A stretch of DNA of 64,000 nt from Bromus sterilis (taxonomy: Eukaryota; Streptophyta; Magnoliopsida; Poales; Poaceae). Position numbers and translations under genes: made by a program. The stretch lies in contig OX465600.1 in NCBI GenBank assembly GCA_950022295.1, positions 201,715,782 to 201,779,781 on the forward strand. The letters run 5' to 3'. The first letter of the stretch is position 1, and each line of letters begins with the position of its first letter. Below are positions 24,819 through 36,472 of the stretch, piece after piece. A model generated the notes under the pieces. The model did no database searches and had not been told where the DNA came from. It saw only the letters and a list, made by a program, of their open reading frames with translations.

Positions 24819-25269
24819 ATGCTTCATAGTAAGTGAAACTTTTTTCTCTATGTATTGCTAGTTTGGTAGTAGGACTTGATCAACCTTGCTATTAAATGAG
24901 TTTTATATAAGTAAAAAGTAGAGGTTGTTATGTTTGCATTTCTGTTAGCTTTATCTTTCTTGCTGGTCCAAAGTTTTATATTTTTTAAGCTTCACGTAGC
25001 TAACGACTATTCCAAGTTTTCAGAAAGTTTTGCAGCGTTTTGAACCTCAAAAAATTTTCAACAGTGAAGTTGTCAGAAAAATTCCAGAAAAATAAAAATA
25101 AAAATTTCCATGTCGGGAGTGACCCAGAGGCACTTGGGGCTGACCAGGGGGGGACACCAGTGGCCCAGGCGGCCAGCTGACGCGGCCTGCCCCCTGGCCG
25201 CGCCCACAGGGCGCCTGGGGCCCACAGGCCCCACCTGCAGAAATGAGTTTCTTTGGAAAAGCAAAAGGA
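24819..25269 (+). other. Spacer between protease and ORF-1-like frame of E
   Basis: An AT-rich stretch, then a GC-rich block (about 25110-25240). In an autonomous Athila-type element RT, RNase H and integrase would lie here. No YxDD, HHCC or DDE motif is visible on either strand. Confidence 0.6.
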
Positions 25270-26262
25270 TGGCTTGGGAATTAGAAGCCCGAGCACACTG
25301 ATAGAGTAACTAGAGCTGCAGCTTCATCCTTAGCTGCTAGGGTATGCTAGAATGAAGATGTTGTGCCCCTGGAGTTGCTGGAAGATACAAGCCCAGCACG
25401 GGCAATGACGTTTCCGTGCAACAATTTTCTTGAAGCGGCAGGTATTAAGGAGGAGTTTGATAACCTTTGTGCTAATGCAGGTTTGACACGGCTTGCAACA
25501 TGCCGTGTTACTCAATACCGTAAACTCACCTCCTGTTTTATTAACATTTTTGGATATAACCATGATGCTGGTCTTATTGAGTTTAAAATTTACAATGATC
25601 CTTTGACCATGTCTTTGGAAAGATTTTGTGAAATAATAGGTGTGCCGAACGTTTGACGGACGGCAAAGATGAACACTCAGCCCACCGAGCTGAGAACGCT
25701 CTTCAACTCTCTTTGCAGCCAGGATACAAGTGATATCCGACGTTCAAAAATTTCCAGCATCTTGTTTCCCCAGCTCAGGTATTTTGCATATTATATTGCT
25801 AGAGGGGTATTAGATCGTGACAACATGAGCAACATTTCTGCGCCGGATATTGCTATCCTGGCAAATGACCTCTCTGGAGAAACTACGTATAATGTGGGTT
25901 CCTTGATTTCTCGCCGACTTGCCCTTAATGGCAACAAGGGAGATCTCTTTGGTGGCGTTTACGCCACACTTATTCTTGAGTCTCTTGAGCGCACCCCACA
26001 TCCTGATGATGAGCCTTTTCCTTTTATAAGCTTTGACCTTGCTGCTATGAAGAGGCATGAGTTTGTTACCAGGACTTCCGAGTTTAGTAACCTTATTTAT
26101 ATTCTGAGGTTTGGACTAATCGATATTCGGGAGATCCGTCTACCTTCTCCTTTTTGGTTTGATTCTGTTCGTAGGAACGGATGGTCCTTCAACGTCATCC
26201 AGTTCGATGAGTTCGTGGCCCAGCAGCAGTTCCATAACCCCATGGAGGGGAGTTGTGCATGA
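25270..26262 (+). pseudogene. ATHILA ORF-1-like frame of element E
   Basis: The frame starts at the ATG at 25270 (MAWELEARA), meets several stops up to about 25360, is open from about 25363, has one TGA at 25657 (GTTTGACGG) and ends at 26262. The protein has a plant-mobile-domain-like or ATHILA ORF-1-like look: YRKLTSCFINIFGY, IEFKIYNDPLTMSLERFCEI, and ISRRLALNGNKGDLFGGVYA. I associate this pattern with the ATHILA ORF-1 family; that is recall, not a search. Its role is not established. An envelope-like or movement role has been suggested for Athila extra frames, but nothing here proves it. Confidence 0.6.
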
Positions 26263-28267
26263 TGAGGAGCAAGAGCCCATTACCCAGTGGGGTGAAGGAT
26301 CTTCTTCCGCTTGGAGTGCAGAGCCTTCTTCTTGGGAGGATCCCAAGACTTCGGTCTATGCACCTAAAGCCTCGTACGACCTATGGACACACTACCCTGG
26401 AGCTGGAGGCTCCTGGGGACCACAGTAAAAGATACCAACTTAGGCCAAAAGCCTAAGCTTGGGGGAGTACGTGTCCTTCTCACTTTTTCCATTGTATTAT
26501 CCGTTTTATGATTGTTTGTTTTGATATTTTCGAAGTTTTTGCTTGTTCTTCTTAGATTCTTTCTTTGCAAAAACAACAAAAAGATTTTCTCTTTCTTTTT
26601 ATTTTGTTTCACCTTTGAAAAATCCAAAAAGATTTCTTTTCTCTCTTTAGTTTTCTTTGTTGCAGAGTTCAACTCGAGTCCGTGATGGAATTTGCACTTG
26701 ATTATACTTCCCTACGTTCAATCGTGCAAGCGACAAGGCAGTGATGACGAAGATCGACGAAAGGGATGCAACAAGGAAAACCGGTATGAACTCTTTTTGT
26801 TTCTACTTTTGTACATATGCTTGTACTTATGATTTAGAGACCATCTTGTAGCGACATAGTGCTATGTTTACAATGCTTTCCCAGTGGTTCATGCTTTCTT
26901 TGTGGCTAATCTCAAATAGCTAGAGTTCATAATGTGTTGCTTGAAATGATTGACATGCATTGCATTGTTCATGGTTTGGCATACTGAAGTGGTATTTCCA
27001 TTTGGAGAATTCTTGGTTTGACTTGGCACATGCTTACACACAAAGACTAAAAAGTCTGCTATGCCTTGATGATCTTTGAATTTCAGAATAGTTATATCAT
27101 TTTCATGCCCAATTCAATGTTACTTTGTCGCTCTACATGATTAATACTTTTATTGCTCTCTAGTTGGTCGCTTCCCAGTCTTTTGCTAGCCTTCGCTCGC
27201 ACTAAGCGGAATTCTGCTTGTGCATCAAAAATCCTTGAAACCAGTTATTCCATATGAGTCCACCATACCTTCCTATGTGGTATTTACCGGCCATCCTAAC
27301 GAAGACTTTGTTCTACCATCTCGAAATTATTCAAAAACACTCCTATGTTGTGCCTTTGCTTTAGCTCATAAGGAAGTAGTAGGTAATTCATGACCTTCTT
27401 ATGTTAGACATGTTTTATTCCGGGATTGCATGTCTAATCTGCAAACCCCTAATAAGAGGAGGGACTGGCATGAGTGCGCCCAGCTCACAAAAGATAATCA
27501 CAACCAACAAACCCTCCTTCATACTTTGTTTATGAGAAATCAGAAAACTTTGGTAGTGATAAACAAAGGAGATTAAGGGGATGTGATCGTCCCTACCTTG
27601 GGAGCCATTCCTCGAAACATGTCTAGCGTAAGAGGTGATTGGGTTGTCTAATAGCATTCGTTGACGAATCATGCACCTCCCAAAAACTTTTTACCTCTGT
27701 TTTCAAAACCAAGAGCTCTAGTACATGTTTAGTCTTTGCTTCCATCCACGGGTTTTCAACCTTGCCATCAAAATCCAAGGATCGATAGTCTCCACCTTCT
27801 TTCTTCAAAGCACCAACTATGAGAGCTTAATTGTCATTCTGAGTGTAATGTGCATTGTCCCAAATTACTACATTGTCTTCTGCATGATTGTGGTATTACT
27901 TGTTTTGATGTTCTTAGTTCTAGTCTCCTTTAAAACTCCGGAGGAGTTTCTGCAGTTATGTTTTGCTTCACTCATGGAGGCTAGCGAGATACCACTCTGA
28001 TATGATCAAGCTATGTGCATTGTAGTCTTGTCTTGATTTTCAGTAGCATATTATTTACTGTTAGTTGTTTGTGATTTTTCACATGCAAGAAGGATTGCTT
28101 CGTGCATTGTCCTTATGGCATTGTTTCAATACCTTCTAGACTCTTTCCATAGTACATGCTTATATACATCTAATGAAGCAAAAGAGTTTGTCAAAGTTTT
28201 CTTTGTCGCGTTCAGTTCGTTGAACTGAATTTCTTGAGGACAAGCAATATGCTAAGCTTGGGGGAGT
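26263..28267 (+). other. Non-coding 3' internal region of E with two PPT-like tracts
   Basis: About 2 kb with no long frame. AAGCTTGGGGGAG occurs at about 26454-26466 and again at 28254-28266, the latter directly before the 3' LTR start at 28268 and so the likely functional PPT. The first copy follows the ORF-1-like stop by about 190 bases. Confidence 0.7.
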
Positions 28268-28277
28268 TGATACGTGT
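28268..28277 (+). repeat. First ten bases of element E 3' LTR
   Basis: TGATACGTGT follows the PPT. F begins immediately after, and the LTR resumes at 46405 with the duplicated CGTGT and CAAACGTATC. Confidence 0.9.
28273..28277. repeat. Target-site duplication of F (partner 46405-46409)
   Basis: CGTGT is identical on both sides of F. Deleting F restores the E LTR start. Confidence 0.92.
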
Positions 28278-29229
28278 TGTAACATCCCAAAATTCTCCGA
28301 ATGTTGGAATGTTAATAAAATTAAATAGATGATGATTGTTTGCTTGATGTGTTTATTGAATATTAAAAAGAGAGGGAATAAAAGGACTTTCCCTAATATT
28401 CATAGTGGGTGTTTTGGAATTTATTATTTTAAAACAAAATCAACAAAACAAAATGAGAGAAGGTAATATGACTCCTTCACCATATTAAAAGGTTGAAAAA
28501 TGTTTTAAATCATTATTGGAATTCTTTTGAATATTCAAAACATTTTTCAACTCGAGGAAATTCATTTGAGAGGATATAAAATGACTTATCCCCTTTTAAT
28601 AATGTTGGAAAATATTTAGAATATTACTATAAAGTTTTTAAACATTTATTTTGAGTATTATAAATAACTCTAAAATTATTTTAGGGATTTTATAATGCTA
28701 AGAGAGTTTTTATTTCATTGAAATGATTTATTAAATATTTTAAAAGGGTTGAAAAAGTATTCCCATGGGATATTTTTATTTTACCAAATTATTTATTGGT
28801 GTAACAATTTTAAAATTTATATTTTCTTATTTAGAAATGGTTTGTCAATGCTTTTGACCAAATAAAAATACTTTTAATAATTTATCGGACTTTATTTGCT
28901 TTATGAAAAGTATTTTATATTTAAATAAAGTATTTAGAAAATGTTTTTATTTTTATTTTACTTTTTGGAAAATGTATTCATTAAATAAATTTCTTTGTAT
29001 TATTTGTTGAATTTAGAAATTTATTTCATATTTTTCTGATGAATATTTATTTTTCTACAATTGTTTCAAGTTTCATTTTTTAAAGATATATAAAATGCGT
29101 GCCGAGCCGGCCCAATAGTCTTTTCCGCCCACGAGCGCAATTTGAGCCCGAGCCGGATTTAAAAAAAAAATCGGGCTATATAAGATTTCGAAATTTTATC
29201 TTTTTCCTTTTTTCAGAAACCCTAAAGTG

Positions 29230-29410
29230 CCTCGATTTCCATGCCGCTGCCGCCTCAATTTGCATGCCGACGAACCTCGATTTCCGTGCCGCCGCCACCT
29301 CGGTTGCCGTGCCAACGCCACCTCGGTTTCCGTGCCCGGCGAACCTCGGTTGCCGCGCCGCCGCCGCCTCGATTTCCATGCCGGTGAACCCTTGTTTCCA
29401 CGCATCGCCA
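29230..29410 (+). repeat. Degenerate 22-23-bp minisatellite in solo LTR F
   Basis: About eight units in a row begin CCTCGATTTCC, CCTCAATTTGC, CCTCGGTTGCC, CCTCGGTTTCC and similar, each followed by TGCCG/TGCC and a short GC-rich spacer. Units vary by single substitutions and one-base length changes. Confidence 0.75.
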
Positions 29411-30639
29411 TGTCAATGGTATGTCAGCAAATTTGTCTTGTAGTGAAAAAGATCTGCCTGCGACAGAAACTTTTATTTTATTCACGAATAAGCCCTTTTT
29501 TTACAGTTTGCACCCTATAATCTTCGTAGCCGTATCTTTTAAACCGTGTATCGGAATTAGGTGATTCTTTTTGCTACACGCTCGTTTGTTCTGTAATTTA
29601 GCATAGAATCAACTTTTCAAACTTTTGAACACTTTTGAATTTGAATTTATTTCAAATTCAAATTCAAATCCCGGAGGCTGTATCTTGTAAACCGTTGATC
29701 CAAATCGAGTGATTCTTTTTGCGTTGGATCACTCGTTCCATGTACCTTCTGTCTATATCATGTGTACACAAAAATTCACAAGTGTCTTGTTTTGTTTAAA
29801 TTCAAATTCAATTCAATGTTGCAATTGCTATGACCTACGTTGTAGTATTCCATTTCACGTGTTGCATATTGAATCATATGAGACATCTTATCGGCAATAT
29901 CCACACACCATTCATATTGCTATGATTTTTACCTTGATGTCATGATGCCTTGATCATAATCATGTATCGACAACTCTTTATCCGTTCACTCTCTCGAGTT
30001 CACGTTCCACTGATCACCTTCGGGCACATCGACACTTGCACCGTGTCAAGCCTTTTGTTTTGTTGCTAAAACCTTTGTGATTGTTTTGTTGATCTTATGT
30101 TTTGTCCTTGTGGTGTGATTGCTTATTTGAGTTCTTTCGTTGACGATAGATTGCTCGGAGTGTGACGAGTAGAGTTGACTGGTACGTGAGAGCGAAGATC
30201 TTCATCGAATGTATAAGGCAAGTTACACTTTGACCATACCTGAACCTATATTTTCTATTATGAATGTAGCAAATTATCACTCTATGCATGTGTAGGATTA
30301 TATATTAGTTATTATTTAAACCTAGTAGGATAGCCATATGTTCTGATCATGTATTTCATTGTCGACCTAGGATCGTGGTTGTTATATACTGCTATTGCTT
30401 TGTAGACGGGGATTGGTTGAGTTATCATTGAGATATTGTGAGGATTAATGACTTGACTAGCAAACTTAAATAGAAATCACCTCTGGACGGGCAGGGAATG
30501 CATCCTGGTGCTCATGCCTTGGATAAGGAGGGACCAGGGCTAAATGCTTCCCGAATGGTTGTTTTGTTGGTGAACCGGGTGCGTCATGGCGCGTACCCTC
30601 TGAACGCAGTGGGCGTCGTCCAGGCTCAAAACACACTGT

Positions 30640-31482
30640 AGGGGCAGGTGGACGATACACACTGTGGGGAAGCCAAACGCGTTGCTTCTGTGCTGTGCCC
30701 GAAGATGAGCCAGCTTCACGCGGGCGCTTCTGCGAACCACCGAACTTAAGCTGAGCGGTCTCAAGAGTGATAGTCTGGTTCACCATGGTGGCGAAGTCGG
30801 GGAAGACGTGCAACGCTAGTGCAAGCTGGAGATCTGGGTTGAGTCCATCACGGAACTTCTCTTGCCTACTTGCATCATTAGGGAGGTCACTTAAAGCATA
30901 GCGGGAGAGGCAGAGGAATTCCCTCTGATATGCCTCGACAGTTTTGTTGCCCTGAACGAGGTTGCGGAACTCGGCCATCATACGGTTCATAATCTCCTGG
31001 GGAACATAACGAGCACGGAAGGTAGTCTTCAAGTCATTCCAGGTGACGACAGTCCCTTCAACTAGCGAGCCCTTGTAGGTGTCCCACCACTGAGCAGCGG
31101 GGCCACGCAGGAAATAGGACGCAAAGTTGACGTAATCAGCATCGCTCACATTAGCGAACTCCAACTGACGGTTGATGTCACGAAGCCAATCATCAGCATC
31201 CAGTGGCTGTTCAGGTTGGTGGAAGAGAGGGGGATTGAGACGCATGAAATCCCGCAGAGTAACCACACGCGGTTGGTTCTGGTGCTGGTTCTGGTTCTGA
31301 TTCTGGTTCTGGAGCTGATCTATGACTCCTTGCATAAACACTTGGTTCATCTGAAACTGCTGCATCATCGCGGCCATGTAGTCCGGCGGCGGAGGTGGAT
31401 CATTAGCACCACGACCACGACCACGACCACCACGACCAGCCATCCTGCTAGAATTTAGCAGGGGTATTTCAGCGATGAACAT
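30640..31482 (-). pseudogene. D-left gag fragment
   Basis: Open without stops from MFIAEIPLL at 31482 to the break at 30640, about 280 codons, ending after the residues RPPAPT, before the zinc knuckle. It contains the RGG-like segment, the QNQNQNQNQHQNQ run and the PLDADDWLRDI, AAQWWDTYKG and TVEAYQREFL motifs. It differs from the D gag at 39000-40954 by numerous amino acids. It keeps the LNP of RLNPPLF where D has a two-codon deletion. The open frame reads on into F sequence at its end by chance. Confidence 0.85.
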
Positions 31483-32095
31483 TTTAACGAGATGCCGGAA
31501 ACGAGTAATAGGTAAAGCGACAACAAAGAGGAGGCGCGGATATATAGGAATAGTCATATAAGACATACACATCCACACATAGAATCAATCGAAAATCGGG
31601 CAGCGTAACATCGTAGAAATTAAGGAAAAAAGGACACACTAGGCGGCGCGCAGACCGCAGTAAGGATTACACGACGCGACATAGGTTCCACTATGTCAAT
31701 CACGCCGCAAGAAAACTGTTGGCCACAGGAGTTAATGCCAGAGGACGCGCGGCCTGCCCAGAATGAGAATAGGATCCGCGGTCCGGGACCTGGGGTAGAA
31801 CTCCTGCAACACGACTCAATCAATGGGGAAGCACCAAAACGCTGGGTGGAATCAAGAGAACGTGATCCTAATGTCAGCATTTGTGAAACTTACCAGCAAG
31901 GATAAGAGAGCAGATTCCCAGAGAATAGGTAAGGAGAAAAGGATCCTAATATCATAGATATCACACGTAGTGACATCGATGTGGGCCCGTAAACCAAATA
32001 TTAAGTTAGCAAAATAGTTTTTCAAAGTCTAGACTCAACTTCGACCAGGTAGTGATTGGCTGGCTTCTTACAGGAAGTCAGCTCTGATACCAACT
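31483..32095 (-). other. D-left leader and primer-binding site
   Basis: About 0.6 kb of leader collinear with 40955-41555. The PBS on the minus strand, TGGTATCAGAGC (within 32081-32093), is a perfect tRNA-iMet complement two bases from the LTR. Confidence 0.8.
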
Positions 32096-35000
32096 TGTGA
32101 CGCCCCTAAAATCAATCCGTGTACAGTAATCATACACGCAGGGTACACGGCTGAGATTAGGGTGCCACGGTGAGAATATCACAGCACAACACTAAACACA
32201 AAAGGATAAACCAATATGTTACAATAAAGGGGGTCACGCGGACCCGAATACATAAGTTATACAAGCCATAATATCTGAATACAGACATAGTTAGTCAAGT
32301 TATTCCTTAAGAAGGCTTGCACAAATAACATCAGAGATACAGATCGAAAAGGCAAGGCCTCCTGCCTGGGAGACTCCGAAACTACTCCTGTTCCTGGTCA
32401 GCGGGGGTCTCGATGTAGTAGTATCCGCCTCCGTGGTACTCCTGCTCCTGGGCTCCAACGTCGACTGCAGCGGCCGATCAGGCAAAACATAAAGGGGCAA
32501 ATAAAGCAAAGGTGAGTATCTAGCATACCCGCGAGACTTACGTCCGCTACTAAGCATTATGCATTTGTATCAACGAAAAGGGGAGGCTGTATATAGTGGA
32601 CTGCAAGATATGAATCAGAATAAGGATAAGAAGCTAGGCCTATCGAAGACTAGCATCTTACGACGATGTCTTGCAGCATGAGGTAAGAATCAGCCAAGAG
32701 TTTATATAAAGCAATAAAGTAACAATGAAGCAGAAGTTGCTGCAACATTGAATAATATAAGTTGTAATGATTAATAATAATAATGCCTCCGAGTTCCCTT
32801 CCTCGACTCCCTGCAAGGAAGAAGACCGGGAACCATACAGTTTAATAGTAATTGTTTCTAGTGGTAAGATCTAGCTTCAGCATAAAGCGTCCTGTTACCG
32901 TGGACACGGCTATTCGAATAGATTAATCTTCCCTGCAGGGGTGCACTGGCGTCACTCTACGACGCTCGGACCTCCAGGGTGGCGGGAACCTTGTTAGGGA
33001 ACGCTCCACCAAAGCTATGCGACACAAAGTAGCCCATCCTTCGGCAATCAACAGATAGGTCATCCGCCGGACTATATCCTATGTACGCTGGGCTTTGGAC
33101 CCTAACCCGAATGTACTCATGCACGGTGCGTGTTTGGCCGGTGAAGCAAAATCCAAGCAAATACAAATACACCACTAGAGCAAGAGAAGACAACACCACT
33201 TCCCGGCAATCAGCCCGCGGTACTGCTGACGTCTGGAGACCCTCAAACGAGACTACGATGCAGGGGAGCCCACACTCCTCGTCCCACGTGTAGGTAGTGC
33301 GTACAAGCCAAAAGGCTACTCAAGACATCCGCTGAACCATTTAGCATTTTAATTAACCTGCGTGACAACCGTTATCGTTGCCTCGACTTAACCGACCCGG
33401 GGTCAACGACAGCAGTCAGGACCACCAGTACATCGGTGCCTGCCATGTCGTCCCACCAAGTCACTGCGGTTACCAACAAGGTGAGCCGTCTCCTTACCTT
33501 GTCTCACGTTTGCTCTTGGTAGAGCTCGACTTTTCGTAATTTGGTAACTCTCGCGAGATACGAGCAGGGGCCAAGGACGCCAGTAACGTCGGTCGTACCC
33601 TCCCTGTCGTTCCCGACGATATACCGCTCGCGGGCACCGTTGGGTCGCACGACTTCTTACCTTTAAGGACAACCGCTGTCCAGGACCCTATGGCGGCAAG
33701 CCAAAGTCAGCCTCGAGTGGAGTACAAGGATTACTCCTGGATAGCTGACACTTGAGGTGACTAGGCATAACCCAGATAGGGGCCTTTGGCGGTGTTTGCT
33801 TTGTTCCGTACCTGTGAAGTTGTATATATTGTATCAGTGTTCACTCCCCTGATTGATCACGTCCCGCTATCTAGTCCTAGCTAACAATGCGCAGGGTTCA
33901 CTGCTGAATAATGCATAAATATAATAGGCAGCATAGGATAAAGGAGGTACATCAAGGGGCGACAAAATCAGGCTATGCCACTGAATAGGATTGTAATCGT
34001 ATCAGCAGCAGTAACAATGCCTAGTGCAAGAAAGTACGGAAAGGTAGGCGATATCTGGGGAAGAGAATGGCTCTGCTTGCCTGGAAGCTCGACGGTAGCA
34101 GTAGGGTCGTCGACGAAGTACTCGTACCCGGCGGCGGTGTAGTCGGCGGTAGCAGCGGGGTCTACCGAAGAACAAAAGGGGGAAGAAACAGTAAATATAA
34201 AGCAATCATAGCAAACAGATGAATGGCATGACATATGCAATGTTAATGGTGTTCTTACGCAGTGCAATGCACGTTGCTCGGAGCGGGAATTCATCCGGGG
34301 ATGAACTACCGGCTCCGGGTGATTATCGGACAGGGCGACCGGAGGGGGAAGGTATCATGCCAGAGGTGTCGTGGACATCCGACAAGAACAAGGGGGTGTA
34401 TCCGTGTTAGTTGAACCATTCCGGACAACTTTCGTGTTCGGAGTAAATTCATCCGGATACTTTAACAGTACCGGAAAAATCATCGGACAAACGGTCCAGA
34501 GGGGGACAGTTCGATGTTCGGTATGTTAGAGGGGTGTGGTGAAGGTACGGGTATCGTATTTGTATTCGGTGATCCGTTCTGAGTAACTTTCGTATACAAA
34601 GTATTTTGATCCGGGCAATTTTTATCGATACCGGAAATTATCGACAGACAGCCCGGAGGGGGGAATGTCGATGATCTGTGTGTTAGGGGTGGGGTAGACA
34701 TACGGATAGCGTATCCATATTCGTTATATTTTTCTGATCACTTTTGATGTATAAAGTTTTTGAATATGACTTACGGTTTAAAAGATATTGAATTTCCAAA
34801 ATTAAATCATTTTATAACATTTTTTGAATTTCTTTTTATTAAATAAATAAATATTATCCAGAACAGGGGTTTGACCAGTCAACTGACATGTGGGGCCTAC
34901 TGACCAGTGGGTCCCACATGTCATACACAGTATTTAATAAAAATGTTTTATTTATATCTAATATTCCAGAGAGCCCACATGTCATTCACTTAGGGGGTGT

Positions 35001-36436
35001 TTTATTAATAGATACTTTAATAATTATAATTTTAAACAGGGGATTAGGGGGTGGGGCCCCTTGGTCAGTGGGGATTAGAGGGGGGGGGGGTTAGCCCCAG
35101 GCGGTTTTGGCCACGGCCGTGCTCTCCCGACGGCGAACCGCTCTGGCCAAGGGGCCGCAGGGCGAGCGGCAAGACGAGGCGGGCGTGGGCGTGACCACGC
35201 GCACGCCGTGCACGCACTGGGCATGAGGCATGCGGTCTGGGCGCACCGGACACGGGCATGCCCGGCCATGGCGGCGACGTTGGTCGGCCCTCATGGCAGC
35301 GACGGTTACGACGAGAGGGGAGGAGCGCGGGCACATGGGGGCGGTAGAGGTGCTCACCCTGAGCACGTAGGGGTGGGCAGCGGGCTCGACGGAGACTCGA
35401 TGGCGACGAATTTGCTCGCAACCTGCGGCGGCGTGGAAAGGGGAAAACGGCCGTGCGCACACGGTGAAGCCTCCCGGCTCAATTCCGCTGGTGTGGAGAC
35501 GAAGACGACCAAGGCGGAGCTCCTGGACGTGGGGGCACGGCCCGAGAAGGCCGATGGCCACGTCGGTGAGGTTGGCGCGGCAGCGGCGTGCACGAGCCCG
35601 CACTGGAGGAGGAGTGGGGTGAGCGCGAGGGGAAAAGGTAGGGGCGGCTAGGGTTAGGGTTGGGAGCAGGGGCGCCGTCCGTGACTTGTAGCCGCCGGGG
35701 GGGGGGGGGCGTCGATGGCCGACATGGCGGGTGCCCGTCGCCGTGGCCATGCCGGATGGGCGCCACGCCATGGAGGGTGTACGGGAGGAGGGGGATGAGT
35801 GGGGTGGTGGGCTAGGCCGGCCCGAGGGGAAAGGAGGAGAGGTGGGCCTCGGGCCAGAGGGGGGGGGGTAGACAAGGTTTTATTATTTTATCTCTCTTTT
35901 CTTTTCTGTATTTTCTTTTGGTAATTGTTTTCCTAGCTTAGGCATTTTTGTAAAATGTGTTAGGTGCCTAAAAATTAGTATATCAGTATAAAGCAGTGCC
36001 ACAAAAGTTTTTGCAGCAAAATAAAATCATTAGATATTTCTTTTAAATATTAAATGCCCAACGTGAGGGTTTTAACCTACTATTTGAATTGTTTGGATTT
36101 TTTTATAACTCAATAAATACCCAAAACCATTTGGATTTGGTCCACTGAATATTTGTAATTTTATAAAAGTAGTTTCACAATTTTTGGAGAAAGTTTATTT
36201 TGCACATTGTTTTAATATTCCAACCAAAGGGAAGTTTGAGCAATTGTTTGATTTCAAAAGAAAATGTTTGGACTTTGTTATTGATCCACGATGATCAAGG
36301 CCCAAGGTTCATATGGCTTGCAACAATATCAAAGGAGAATTTGAATTTGAACTGAACCAGTTGATCAAACTAAATTTTGAAAAATAGTTATCAACAGTAA
36401 TAGTGCTTACTGTTCACTGACAGTGAGGGTGTTACA
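32096..36436 (-). repeat. Element D inner LTR (3' LTR of the full copy)
   Basis: 4341 bases from TGTGACGCCCC to GGGTGTTACA on the plus strand. It includes a GC-rich block (about 35080-35870) with poly-G runs. Proline- and arginine-rich open frames there are by-products of base composition. Confidence 0.88.
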
Positions 36437-36451
36437 AATCTCCCCCACTAC
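36437..36451 (-). other. Polypurine tract of element D
   Basis: The minus strand reads GTAGTGGGGGAGATT directly before the LTR, the same tract as C at 50225-50239. Confidence 0.8.
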
Positions 36452-36472
36452 AAGAATTCTCGTCTCGAGAAT

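Noticed and set aside
35091..35771. A 226-residue Pro/Arg/Ala-rich frame on the minus strand, with related frames on both strands to 35875 and again at 44444-45347
   Set aside because: It lies in the GC-rich part of the D LTRs, both strands are open, the two LTR copies differ by frame-breaking indels, and no domain is seen.
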